Source: Halobacteriales archaeon QS_6_71_20 (lineage in GTDB: Archaea > Halobacteriota > Halobacteria > Halobacteriales > Haloferacaceae). Taken from it: a stretch of 64,000 bases of DNA. The notes under the pieces were generated by a model. The model had not been told where the DNA came from. It was given only the letters and a program-made list of their open reading frames with translations, and made no database searches. Position numbers and translations under genes: made by a program. Position 1 is the stretch's first letter. Every line of letters begins with the position of its first letter. The DNA is taken from assembly GCA_003020945.1 (NCBI GenBank), contig PXRU01000001.1, positions 132,180 to 196,179 on the forward strand, in the 5' to 3' direction. Below are positions 35,388 to 44,245 of this stretch, in pieces.

Positions 35388-35977
35388 ACGTCGCCGTCGT
35401 CGACAACTACGACTCGTTCACGTACAACCTCGTGGAGTACGTCTCGGACCTCCGGATCGGCGGCGACGTCCCCGAGGTCACGGTGCTGAAGAACGCCGCG
35501 AGCATGGCGGACGTGCGCGAGACCGACCCCGACGCGGTCCTGATCTCGCCGGGGCCGGGCCACCCGCGCAACGAGCGCGACGTGGGCGTGACGATGCCCG
35601 TCCTCCGCGAACTGTCGCCGTCCGTCCCCACGCTCGGGGTGTGTCTCGGCCTGGAGGCGGCCGTCCACGGGTACGGCGGCACCGTCGGCCACGCGCCCGA
35701 GCCGATCCACGGGAAGGCGTTCCCCGTCGACCACGACGGGAGGGGCGTGTTCGCGGGGCTGGAGCAGGGCTTTCGCGCCGGCCGGTACCACTCGCTGATC
35801 GCGACGGCGGTGCCGGACTGCTTCGACGTGACCGCGACGACCGAACACGGGGACGAGGAACTGGTGATGGGGGTGCGCCACCGCGAGCACCCCATCAAGG
35901 CGGTGCAGTTCCACCCGGAGTCCGTGCTGACGGCGGTGGGCCACGACGTGATCGAGAACTTCCTCCGGGGCGCCTGA
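35384..35977 (+). CDS. trpG: Anthranilate synthase component II (glutamine amidotransferase)
   Basis: The 197-residue class I amidotransferase supplies ammonia to TrpE. The nucleophile cysteine is in TLGVCLGLEAAVHG, the histidine-glutamate pair in VQFHPESVLT, and the N-terminus has VVDNYDSFTYNLVEYV. GTG 35384 overlaps the trpE stop (GTGA), as expected for equal synthesis. It is the last gene of the trpDFEG unit. Confidence 0.95.
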   Translation: MNVAVVDNYDSFTYNLVEYVSDLRIGGDVPEVTVLKNAASMADVRETDPDAVLISPGPGHPRNERDVGVTMPVLRELSPSVPTLGVCLGLEAAVHGYGGTVGHAPEPIHGKAFPVDHDGRGVFAGLEQGFRAGRYHSLIATAVPDCFDVTATTEHGDEELVMGVRHREHPIKAVQFHPESVLTAVGHDVIENFLRGA

Positions 35978-36110
35978 ATCGCCGCCGTTCATCGACCGCC
36001 CGCTCCGGCCCCGTCCCCGACGGCGCCGGCGCGACGGGCCGTCCCCGCGCTCGGACCTCCGATCCCCGGACGTGTTCGTCCGGCGCGTCCCGACGGCGCC
36101 GACGGTTTTT

Positions 36111-36152
36111 GTCCGCCTAAACATCGACGGCCTTTTCAGCCTTTAGGCGGAC
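36111..36152 (+). promoter_or_regulatory. Operator-like 11-bp inverted repeat flanking a TATA element
   Basis: GTCCGCCTAAA (36111-36121) and its exact reverse complement TTTAGGCGGAC (36142-36152) are separated by 20 bases containing CCTTTTCA (36131-36138), a plausible TATA box 24-31 bases before ATG 36162. A dimeric regulator binding both arms would straddle the promoter. The GCCTAAA/TTTAGGC half-sites recall DtxR-type metal-regulator boxes, but that is inference. Confidence 0.65.
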
Positions 36153-36161
36153 CGAAAGCGC

Positions 36162-38651
36162 ATGACGCCGAACAGACGACAGGTGCTCGCGACGGGCGCG
36201 GCCGCGCTGGCCGGCGGGCTCGCGGGCTGCGGTGCACAGGGCGAGACACGGCCGAACGCGACGGACGGGGCGGAGACGGACGGCGACGACGCGACCGCGA
36301 CCGACGACGGAGCGGACGCGACGGCGTCGGTCGGCGTCGAGGCGGCGGTCGCCGCGGAGTGGAACGCCATGCGGGCGCGGGTGTGGGACGCCTACGCGCT
36401 CGGCGTCGCCGGCGATCCCGACGCGGGGGCGGCGGTCGCACAGTCGGTGTTCGCCCGCTTCGAGCAGTCGTCGGGCGAGCACGGCGCCCACGAGACACTG
36501 GAGTCGACGGACGAGGCCGCCTACGAGGAGTTCGAGGAGGCGCTCGGCGAGCTCCGCACGGAGGGACTGGCCGAGGGTGACCTCGACCGCGCCCGCGAGG
36601 AGGCCGTCATCGCCGACGAGCGGCTCGCGTCGGCACAGCGCGCGCTCGTCGGCGACGCCCTGGCGGACGCGCTCGACGCGCAGCTGTTCGGCGCCGCCGC
36701 CGCCGACGCCGGGATGCTCGCGGCCGCCGGCGGCGTCGAGGGCGCGACCGCGGTCGCCGAGGACGTCCTCGCCCGCTTCGAGGACGCCCCCGCACGCAGG
36801 GCGCTGGAGGAGGCCGACGCCGAGGCGTACGAGGCGTTCGAGGGTGCGCTGGCGGCCGCTGCCGGCGCGAGCGACGCCGGGACCGTGAGCGAGGAGGCGA
36901 CGACAGCGCTGGAGGCCGCCCTCGCCGGGAGCTACGCGGTCGCCGGCGTCGAGCACGCCGCGGGCGCCGGCCACATGGCCGCGCTGCAGGCGCGGGGCTG
37001 GGACGCCGCGGCGCTGGCCGGCGCGGGCGGCCCGTCGATAGACTACGCCCACGCCGCCTCGCTGACGCTGTACCGTGCGCGGGCGTACGACGCCCGCTGG
37101 CTCGCCGCGCGCGGCGAGACGGACGCGGCGGCGACGATGGCCGGCGACGTCTTCGCCCACTTCGAGGGCGCGAAGGCCCACGAAGCGCTGGAGGAGGCCG
37201 ACGCCGAGGCGTACGAGGCGTTCGAGGCGGGGCTGTCGGACCTCCGTGCCGCGATCGAGAGCGGCGACGCTGACGGCGTCGACGAGGCGGTCGCGGCCGT
37301 CGACGGGAGCCTCGTGACCGGGGTCGAGGCGCTGGCTGGCGGGGACGCCGCGCTGCTTGAGGCGGGCTTCTTCCGCGCCCGCTTCGGCGACGCCGTAGAG
37401 CTGTACGAGCAGGGGCACAACGACACGGCCGCGAGCCTCGCGCGGTCGCTGTTCGAACGGTTCGAGGCGAACGAACTCGACCTCCACGAGTCGATCGAGG
37501 AGACGAGCGAGGAGCTGTACGCCGACTTCGAGGAGGAACACCTGAGCGGACTGATCACGGCGTTCGAGGACGCGGACGACGACGGCGTCGACACCCACTA
37601 CGAGGGGGTGCAGTCGGCGCTGCTGTCCTTCGAGGAGCGGGCCGGCTCCGCGGCGACGGTGAGCGGCGCCGAGGGGGCGTACATGGCCGCCCGCGGCTTC
37701 GACGCCGCCGCCCTCGACGCGCTCGGGGACGACGGTCGCGCGCGATCGATCGCGCAGGACGCCTTCGAACACTTCGAGGCGGGCGCGGGCGGCTTCCACG
37801 AGGCCGTCGAGGAGGCCGACGAGGAGGTCTACGAGGCGTTCGAGGCCGCGCTCGGGGCGATCGCGACGGCCGCCGGGAACGGCGAGGACGTCTACCCGAA
37901 GAGCACGGCGTTCAACGGGGAGGCGCTTTCGGCGGTGTACGCCGTCGTCGAGGCCGGCGGCGGGAGCGGCGGGAACGCGACGGCGGCCGCGAGCGTCCTG
38001 CGGTCGACGTTCGCCCACTTCGAGGAGGCCCGCGTTCACGAGCTGATCGAGGAGGCCGATCACACCGCCTACGAGACGTTCGAGGCGCAGTTGGAGGCGG
38101 CCGTCACGACCGCCACCGAGGGCGGCGACGTGGCCGCCGCGGTCGACACGTACGCGGACGCGACGCTGTGGGCGCAGTTCGCGCTCGTCGACGGCGTGGA
38201 GGAGCTCCCGATCTCGCTCCGGCTGCCCGGCGCAGGGGACGGAAGCGGGGACGGCGAGGGCGACTCGGGCGGCGAGTCTGACCTCTCGGGCGGCCCGAAC
38301 GTCGTCGAAGGCGTTCCCGAGGACGCCGACTACGTCGTCGACATGGCCGCCGTCGCGTTCGAGCCGGAGGAACTCACGGTCTCTGCGGGCGACACGGTCG
38401 CGTTCGCCCATCGCGCCGGCGAGGCGCACAACGTCGTCGCCTACGGGGACGACATCCCGAGCGATGCCGAGTACTGGTCCTCCGGCGGCTTCGACTCGGA
38501 GTCGGCCGCCCGCGAGGGCTGGGAGAACGGCGAGGGCGCCGTACGGTCCGGGCAGTCGTACGTCCGCACGTTCGAGGCGACCGGCGAACACGGCTACTGC
38601 TGTGTGCCCCACGAGGCGGCGGGGATGGTCGGAACGGTGATCGTCGAGTAG
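36162..38651 (+). CDS. DUF5059-type repeat lipoprotein with C-terminal cupredoxin
   Basis: The 829-residue protein begins MTPNRRQVLATGAAALAGG with a Tat signal and lipobox LAGC (cysteine 23). Six helical repeats follow, marked by F(A/E)(H/R)FE...EEAD(E/A)EAYEAFEA near residues 97, 203, 331, 430, 535 and 622. After an acidic glycine-rich linker, residues about 715-829 form a blue-copper (halocyanin-like) domain with ligands His in GEAHNVVAYGDD, then Cys-His-Met in YCCVPHEAAGM. It is a surface-anchored redox protein, perhaps linked to metal uptake or electron transfer. No permease gene is next to it. Confidence 0.82.
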   Translation: MTPNRRQVLATGAAALAGGLAGCGAQGETRPNATDGAETDGDDATATDDGADATASVGVEAAVAAEWNAMRARVWDAYALGVAGDPDAGAAVAQSVFARFEQSSGEHGAHETLESTDEAAYEEFEEALGELRTEGLAEGDLDRAREEAVIADERLASAQRALVGDALADALDAQLFGAAAADAGMLAAAGGVEGATAVAEDVLARFEDAPARRALEEADAEAYEAFEGALAAAAGASDAGTVSEEATTALEAALAGSYAVAGVEHAAGAGHMAALQARGWDAAALAGAGGPSIDYAHAASLTLYRARAYDARWLAARGETDAAATMAGDVFAHFEGAKAHEALEEADAEAYEAFEAGLSDLRAAIESGDADGVDEAVAAVDGSLVTGVEALAGGDAALLEAGFFRARFGDAVELYEQGHNDTAASLARSLFERFEANELDLHESIEETSEELYADFEEEHLSGLITAFEDADDDGVDTHYEGVQSALLSFEERAGSAATVSGAEGAYMAARGFDAAALDALGDDGRARSIAQDAFEHFEAGAGGFHEAVEEADEEVYEAFEAALGAIATAAGNGEDVYPKSTAFNGEALSAVYAVVEAGGGSGGNATAAASVLRSTFAHFEEARVHELIEEADHTAYETFEAQLEAAVTTATEGGDVAAAVDTYADATLWAQFALVDGVEELPISLRLPGAGDGSGDGEGDSGGESDLSGGPNVVEGVPEDADYVVDMAAVAFEPEELTVSAGDTVAFAHRAGEAHNVVAYGDDIPSDAEYWSSGGFDSESAAREGWENGEGAVRSGQSYVRTFEATGEHGYCCVPHEAAGMVGTVIVE

Positions 38652-38696
38652 TCGCCCGGGGCGCGGGACGCCCGGGCCCGCGAGGACGACCCCAAG

Positions 38697-38708
38697 AGCT
38701 ATATTCGG
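38697..38708 (+). promoter_or_regulatory. TATA-like element for the 38729 gene
   Basis: AGCTATATTCGG, with its centre about 26 bases before ATG 38729, supports ATG over the upstream in-frame GTG 38714. Confidence 0.55.
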
Positions 38709-38728
38709 CACCCGTGGACGCCGAACCG

Positions 38729-40003
38729 ATGGTCCCCAACCTCCCCTCCCCGAGCAGACGCGCCCTCCTCGCCGGCACCGGGATCGCGCTCGCGGGTGCG
38801 ACCGCCGGCGTCGGCGCGACGGCCCCGACCGCGCTCCCGGACCCGGTGACCGATCAGGCATCGAAGTGGCTCCCCGGCCCGACCGACCACCGCTGGCGGC
38901 CGCCCGTGAGCGAGGCGCACGCCCGCGAGGCCGTCGACCGGCTGGCCGACGAGGTCGACCGCGGTCGCGAGCTGTGGGCCGAGCTCGACGCCGACGAGGG
39001 GTTCACCGGCGACGGCGGCCATCTCGAGAGCGCGCGCGAGGATCTCGACAACGGCGACTACCGCGAGGCGCTGTTCAGTGCGACCTACGGGCTGGAGTTC
39101 GCCGCCGAGGACGTCGGCTTCGCGCTCGCGAGGCTCGACCGCCCCGAGGCCGACCCCGAACGTCTCGCCGAGCGCGGCGGGGCGCTCCGCGAGCGTGCCG
39201 ACCGGGTGCTCGACGGGATCGACGGCTACCCCGTCGTCGACGCCGGCCGCGACCTCGGGTGGTACCACGAGATCGAGCGGCGGATCCGATTCGCCAGGCT
39301 GGACGCCCACAGGCGCGACCCCGACCGCGAACGAGAGTACGACGACCGCGATATCGGGTCGATTCACGCCGGCAACGTCGAAGCCGAACAGCGCGTCCGC
39401 GACGCCGAGTACTATCGCGACCTGCTCCGCGACCGCGTCGGCGACGACGGCGACCCGTTGGCCGACCGGCTCGACCGGCTCGACCGCCAGTTCCGCGAGC
39501 GGGTCGATGGGTTTCCGGAGCGGGACGCCGTCCGCGAGGAGGTACAAGCCCTCTCCGAGGACGAGCCGTACAGACACGCACGTCGGTATCTCTGGACGTG
39601 GTGTTACGACGCGGACTACCGCCTCGTCGGCGACGATCTCACGCTCTTACGCGCGACGACGGCCGCACAGGCGCTCGCGCAGCGCCGCGCCCACGAGGCC
39701 GCGGTCGACGCGCTCGTGGTCGAGCCGGGCGACGACGGCTTCGACTCCGGCCACGTCGTCCGGGAGAAGCGCGCGGCGATGCGGCGGTACCGTCGGGTCG
39801 TCGGCGACTCGCCGGCGCCGCTGCTGTCGATCCTGACGGAGCGCGTGGCCGAGGACATCGACGTGGCGGAGGTGCGGCGTCGCGGCGGCCGAAACGGTCC
39901 CGCGTGGCTTGAGCGGGTCGACGCCTACTGCTACGCGCTGGTCGCTCGGACGAAACTGAAGGAGTATCCGCGGATCTACGAGCGGTTCGCGGCGCGAGAA
40001 TGA
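38729..40003 (+). CDS. Tat-exported protein of unknown function
   Basis: The 424-residue protein has a twin-arginine signal (PSRRALLAGTGIALAGATA). The mature part is highly charged and mostly helical (EDLDNGDYREALFSATYGL, RLDRQFRERVDGFPERDAVREEV), with a central WTWCYDADYRLVGDDL segment. I see no lipobox or catalytic motif. Downstream neighbour is the acquired ATPase; upstream neighbour is the DUF5059 lipoprotein on the same strand, 77 bases away. Confidence 0.65.
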   Translation: MVPNLPSPSRRALLAGTGIALAGATAGVGATAPTALPDPVTDQASKWLPGPTDHRWRPPVSEAHAREAVDRLADEVDRGRELWAELDADEGFTGDGGHLESAREDLDNGDYREALFSATYGLEFAAEDVGFALARLDRPEADPERLAERGGALRERADRVLDGIDGYPVVDAGRDLGWYHEIERRIRFARLDAHRRDPDREREYDDRDIGSIHAGNVEAEQRVRDAEYYRDLLRDRVGDDGDPLADRLDRLDRQFRERVDGFPERDAVREEVQALSEDEPYRHARRYLWTWCYDADYRLVGDDLTLLRATTAAQALAQRRAHEAAVDALVVEPGDDGFDSGHVVREKRAAMRRYRRVVGDSPAPLLSILTERVAEDIDVAEVRRRGGRNGPAWLERVDAYCYALVARTKLKEYPRIYERFAARE

Positions 40004-40147
40004 GTTAGAGAGCGGGAGATCCGACACAGGAGTAGCCGCCACGCTGTCGTTCGAGGGTTGAATAGCTTCCCCTCCACACCCACTTCTGAACTCAAATCTT
40101 GGTCTACACCCCCAAAAATTCGCCAAGAATCTTGGAGTCCGAACCTA

Positions 40148-40158
40148 TTTATTTAGTC
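40148..40158 (+). promoter_or_regulatory. A/T-rich promoter of the AAA gene
   Basis: TATTTATTTAG lies about 18-28 bases upstream of ATG 40176, a strong TATA in a locally lower-G+C stretch that starts near 40010. Confidence 0.6.
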
Positions 40159-40175
40159 ACGACGAGTGAAACCGT

Positions 40176-41636
40176 ATGGAGTCGTCCCGTATTCTCACTC
40201 TTCTCAACCGATACAACAGCTGGTGGGAAAGAGACGATGTGCTCGATTCACTGGCGAAAGCGGACTACAGGCGGCGGGATTTCTACTTCGTTCGGCGAAA
40301 GCTGTTCGGCGACCGTCGGATCGTGACGATCCGTGGTCCCCGACAGGTGGGGAAAACGACGCTGTGTGGCCAGCTGATCGCTTGGTTGATCGAACAGGAG
40401 GACGTCCCTCCGGAGCGCGTCCTCTACCTCACCGCCGACAACAATCAGGTGATGTCGGATCCGGACCAGGTAATACGCGACACCCTAGAAACGTACGAAC
40501 AATACGTTCTACGGGAGACGATTGACGATGTCGACGGCGATGTACACGTCTTCATCGACGAAGTACAGAAGATCGACGGCTGGGCGTCGACGTTGAAGTA
40601 TTACACCGATACATACACCAACCTCAGATTCGTTGTCACCGGATCCGTGAGCACGCTGATCAAGCAGGGTGCGGACGAGACGCTGGTCGGGAGGCGCCAC
40701 GAACAACAGATGGTCCCGATGAAGTTCGTCGATTACGTCGGGTACTGGGATGTCGACGAAGACGATCGTCGAGCCTTCTACGAGGAAACAACCGAACTGA
40801 GGGGCGCTCTAATGGACGCGCTCGGCGACGGCGATAGAGTAGCGTTCACCGGTGCGGCCGCACAGTTTTACGGCACCAACGAATCGGAGTTTCCCCGGCT
40901 GAATCGACGGAAAGACCAGTATTTACTGAAGGGCGGCTATCCGGGAGTCCTCAACGACGACTACCGGGAAGCGTACTCGAAGCTCGATTCCGACCTCCGG
41001 AGTACGGTTCTAGGAGATCTGAGTACGGTCTTCGAGATCAAGAAGCCGCAGAAAGTGCTCCGTGTCCTCGACCTGTTGGCGGAAGCGACGACGGGGAAAG
41101 TCAACGTACAGCGTCTCGCAGACGACGCGTCGATCGACCGGGACACGGTCGAGAGATATCTCGAGTATCTCGACGAGTTCTTTCTTATAAACCGGGTCCG
41201 AAAGTACGCCGGAAGCGGATTCAACGATCGAGCGCAGCAGAAGATATACATACAGGACGTAGGTGTCTACAACACGATCCGCGGAACCTTGGGCGAGAGA
41301 ACGCTCGACGACACCGCAGCGATGGGGCCGATCCTCGAAACGGCGGTCTGCGACCACGCTCGACGGCTCCAGTTCTATCTCTCGAAACGTTCGAACGTGG
41401 ATATCGGATACCGGGAGCGCTCCGGCGAGGTCGATTTCGTTCTCTCCGGTCGCGAGTACACCCTTCCGATAGAAGTGAAGAACGGTGACCCGACCAAAGC
41501 AAGCTTAGGGGGACTGAAGCGGTTCATCGATACCACGGACGTGGAACTCGCGATAGTCGTCAACAACAGCGGGGTGTTCGAGAGCGAGGAGGAGATCGTC
41601 TACCTTCCCGCGTGGCTGTTTCTCTACCTCTGTTGA
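40176..41636 (+). CDS. AAA+ ATPase with DUF4143 / PD-(D/E)XK-like domain
   Basis: The 486-residue protein has a Walker A GPRQVGKTTL (about residue 54), Walker B HVFIDEVQKI, and sensor VTGSVS, the pattern of AAA_14 ATPases. The C-terminal DUF4143 part ends with GEVDFVLSGREYTLPIEVKNG, resembling a PD-(D/E)XK nuclease core. These orphan ATPases are common in archaea; their target is unknown. Codon use is plainly A/T-richer than all neighbours (many TCGAC/GAT codons), and upstream DNA is A/T-rich, so recent transfer is likely. It runs convergent to the cyclophilin gene, 13 bases away. Confidence 0.85.
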   Translation: MESSRILTLLNRYNSWWERDDVLDSLAKADYRRRDFYFVRRKLFGDRRIVTIRGPRQVGKTTLCGQLIAWLIEQEDVPPERVLYLTADNNQVMSDPDQVIRDTLETYEQYVLRETIDDVDGDVHVFIDEVQKIDGWASTLKYYTDTYTNLRFVVTGSVSTLIKQGADETLVGRRHEQQMVPMKFVDYVGYWDVDEDDRRAFYEETTELRGALMDALGDGDRVAFTGAAAQFYGTNESEFPRLNRRKDQYLLKGGYPGVLNDDYREAYSKLDSDLRSTVLGDLSTVFEIKKPQKVLRVLDLLAEATTGKVNVQRLADDASIDRDTVERYLEYLDEFFLINRVRKYAGSGFNDRAQQKIYIQDVGVYNTIRGTLGERTLDDTAAMGPILETAVCDHARRLQFYLSKRSNVDIGYRERSGEVDFVLSGREYTLPIEVKNGDPTKASLGGLKRFIDTTDVELAIVVNNSGVFESEEEIVYLPAWLFLYLC

Positions 41637-41649
41637 GGCCGGTCCCGAT

Positions 41650-42201
41650 CTACCGCTCGACGGTGACGCGCTCGATCTCCGCGTCCTCGCGGGGCTGGTC
41701 GTTGCGGTCGGTCGGCACGGAGCCGAGCTCGCGAACGACGTCCATTCCGTCGGCGACGCGCCCGAAGACGGCGTGTTTGCCGTCCAGATGGGGTTGGGCG
41801 TCCAGCGTGATGAAGAACTGCGAGCCGTTCGTGTTCGGACCGGAGTTGGCCATCGAGAGCACGCCCGGGCCGTCGTGGGTGAGGTCGTCGTGGAACTCGT
41901 CGTCGAACTGGTAGCCGGGGCCGCCGCGACCCGTGCCGGTGGGGTCGCCGCCCTGGATCATGAACTCGGAGATGATCCGGTGGAACTCCGCGCCCGCGTA
42001 CAGCGAGTCGCCGCGCACCTCACCGCTCTCGGGGTCCTCCCACGTCGGCGTGTCGGGGGCGGGCTCGGCGTCGGCGGCGGGGTCGTGCTCGGCGAGGTTG
42101 AGGAAGTTCTCGACCGTGCGCGGCGCTCGGTCCGCGTACAGCTCGATCTCGATGTCGCCGTGGGTCGTGTGCAGGGTGACGTGCGGCAGGTCGTCGCTCA
42201 C
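41650..42201 (-). CDS. Peptidyl-prolyl isomerase, cyclophilin type
   Basis: The 183-residue enzyme speeds cis-trans isomerisation of proline bonds. Active-site blocks are [14 protein letters not shown] (catalytic arginine), [23 protein letters not shown] and [10 protein letters not shown]. An acidic insert ([21 protein letters not shown]) interrupts the N-terminal part, a halophilic feature. The start is GTG 42201 ([10 protein letters not shown]); the open frame reaches 42282. No signal peptide, so cytoplasmic. Confidence 0.9.
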   Translation of the reverse strand: MSDDLPHVTLHTTHGDIEIELYADRAPRTVENFLNLAEHDPAADAEPAPDTPTWEDPESGEVRGDSLYAGAEFHRIISEFMIQGGDPTGTGRGGPGYQFDDEFHDDLTHDGPGVLSMANSGPNTNGSQFFITLDAQPHLDGKHAVFGRVADGMDVVRELGSVPTDRNDQPREDAEIERVTVER

Positions 42202-42314
42202 GCCCCCATCGACGCCGTGCAGGGGGGAAAGTCGTTCGACTTCGTCGCCGGCGCCGCACGCTCCCGTCGGGGCGCGGGCCACAGCTACAAGCCGCCGGCC
42301 GCGGACGGACGGGT

Positions 42315-43355
42315 ATGGCCGACCACGAAGCCGAGCGCGTCACGCTCGCGCGACTCCCCTCGGGCGTCGCGCTGGAGACGACGGTGCACACGTACACGCC
42401 CGCGTCGGACGCCGAAGCCGGCGGAGAGGGTGTGGACACCGACGCCGGCGGGAACGGGGACGGGAGCGGGGACGGCGGCCCGACCGTCTACGTGCAGGCG
42501 GCCCAGCACGGCCGCGAGATCAACGGCGCCGCGGTCTGTCGCGCGCTCCACGACGACCTGCGGGCGGCCGACCTGACGGGGACCGTCCACGTCGTCCCGG
42601 TGGCCGACCCGCTCACCTTCGACACGGTTTCGTACACCACGCCGGAGGCGTACGACGCCGTCAACCCGAACATGAACCGCTGCTGGCCCGGCGACGCCGA
42701 CGGCAGCCTCCACGAGCGCATGGCCGCGACGCTGTGGGGGTACGCCGGCGACGCCGACTACATCGTCGACCTCCACACCGGGAGCCGGGACATGCTCACC
42801 CACACCGTGTACCTCCGGGGCGACGACGACTGCCGCCGGCTCGCGGAGGCGTTCGGCACCGACCTCCTGCTGGCGGAGTCGGCCGGCGACGACGCCGACG
42901 AGGAGTGGGAGAGCCGGAACTTCGGGGGGAAGCTCCGCGTCGCCGCCACCCGGGAGGGGATCGCCTCGATCACGCCGGAGCTGGCGCACAACAAGGAGCT
43001 CGTCGACGGCGCCATCGAAACGGGGGTCGCGGGGACGAAGCGGGCGCTGCGCCACGCCGGCGTGCTCGAGGACGGGGGCGCGGTCCCCCGCTGGGACGGC
43101 ACCCGCGCGCGCAACCACCTGGGACGGGTGACCGCCGACGCGTCGGGGCTGTTCCGCGCCGCCGCGGACCTCGCGGTCGGCGACGAGGTCGTGGAGGGGA
43201 AATACGTCGGCGAGGTGTACGACCCGACGACGTACGAGGTGCTCCAGGAGGCGACCGCCGACCGCTCGGGCGTCGTCTACTCGGTCGCCCGCGAGGCGAC
43301 GGTGACGGCGGGGCAGACGCTCGTGGGGGTCGCGCTCCGACTGGACGGGGAGTGA
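42315..43355 (+). CDS. Succinylglutamate desuccinylase/aspartoacylase-family hydrolase
   Basis: The 346-residue protein is a second AstE/AspA-like zinc deacylase. Zinc ligands are in [14 protein letters not shown] and [10 protein letters not shown], with the catalytic glutamate probably in [12 protein letters not shown] short acidic, glycine-rich insert (residues about 34-52) separates the first strands. The C-terminal domain is a lipoyl-like beta fold ([27 protein letters not shown]). It is divergent from the gene at 1989. Substrate is not evident. Confidence 0.83.
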   Translation: MADHEAERVTLARLPSGVALETTVHTYTPASDAEAGGEGVDTDAGGNGDGSGDGGPTVYVQAAQHGREINGAAVCRALHDDLRAADLTGTVHVVPVADPLTFDTVSYTTPEAYDAVNPNMNRCWPGDADGSLHERMAATLWGYAGDADYIVDLHTGSRDMLTHTVYLRGDDDCRRLAEAFGTDLLLAESAGDDADEEWESRNFGGKLRVAATREGIASITPELAHNKELVDGAIETGVAGTKRALRHAGVLEDGGAVPRWDGTRARNHLGRVTADASGLFRAAADLAVGDEVVEGKYVGEVYDPTTYEVLQEATADRSGVVYSVAREATVTAGQTLVGVALRLDGE

Positions 43356-43385
43356 GCCGCGCGCGGGAGGACGCGGAGCGACCGA

Positions 43386-43909
43386 TCACCCGCCGGCGGC
43401 GACGGGCGGCTCCCCGCCGTCGCCACGGGCCAGCAGCGCGAGCGTGATCCCGCCGGCGACGACGCCCAGCAGCGTCATGTATGCGAGGAAGCCGAGGTAC
43501 CACTCGACGCCGAGGAGGCCGGGCGTCCGGCCGATGAGCGCCGGCAGCGACGCGCCGGCCGCCTGTGTGACCAGCGCCACCACCAGCGCCGCCATCCACC
43601 CCCGATGAGGAGGCGACACACCTCCCGCCACGGGCGCACGGAGACGGCCTTCGCGAGTAAGCCGTCCACCCCGACCGGGACGTAGAGGAACGCGAAGCCG
43701 AGCAGGAGCGGGAGCGCCGCGCCGCCGGGCGACAGCCCGAACCCCGCGCCGACGCCGGTGAACACCGCCACCAGCGCGAGCATCGCGCCGAGCGCACGGT
43801 CGTGGCCGATCAGCCGGCCGAGGACGTACGTCGACAGCGCGAGCAGGACGACGACGGCGCTGGCCGACAGCAAGAAGGGCCCGTACACGCTCGCCGGTCC
43901 CACGGACAC
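43386..43909 (-). pseudogene. Frameshifted membrane protein
   Basis: Two minus-strand frames together make one protein of about 174 residues. From GTG 43909 the first frame gives VYGPFLLSASAVVVLLALST, ALGAMLALVAVFTGVGAGFG and LLLGFAFLYVPVGVDGLLA, ending RLLIGGG. The second frame continues MAALVVALVTQAAGASLPAL and VEWYLGFLAYMTLLGVVAGG to 43386. The break lies at a five-C run at 43599-43603; one extra base there would join the frames. Five membrane segments would result. The cause is mutation or sequencing error. Family not recognised. Confidence 0.65.
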
Positions 43910-44245
43910 GGGTCGGGTCGGGTCGCGGCGCCGGCGGGCGTAACCGTCACGCGCCGCGTCTCGGGCGTGAGAACGTCGAACGCGGGGTGTCGATGCGGGC
44001 GGCGGCGCGCCGAACCGCTCGCCGCCCTCCACGGCGGTCTCGCTCGCGTGGCTCGCGGGTCGCTCCGCCCACGGCTTCCCTCGCCGTTCGCCGTCGCGGC
44101 CTCGCGGTGCTGGCCGGCACGCTTCCCGACTACACCGAGGCCTCCCTCCGGTCGGCCTCGCACCGCTCACATCGAGGCCTCCCTTCGGTCGGACTCGCAC
44201 GCGTCGACCGCGCCGCTTTTGCGAGGAGCGACCCAACCATCGGGT
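43910..44245. other. Intergenic region with direct repeats
   Basis: No gene is seen in these 336 bases. The stretch 44136-44199 holds two copies of the CGAGGCCTCCCT-type element. GCTTTTGCG (about 44214-44222) may be the promoter of the next gene (ATG 44246). Confidence 0.55.
44136..44199 (+). repeat. Two copies of a 27-base repeat related to window start
   Basis: Copies at 44136-44162 and 44173-44199 share CGAGGCCTCCCT(C/T)CGGTCGG followed by (C/A)CTCGCA. The same unit in opposite orientation is at 29-53. The first copy contains arms CGAGGCC/GGCCTCG and can fold into a short hairpin, like dispersed repeats in other haloarchaea. Confidence 0.7.

Noticed and set aside
36117..38861. 914-residue minus-strand ORF
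   Set aside because: Shadow of the DUF5059/cupredoxin gene; arginine- and glycine-rich without motifs.
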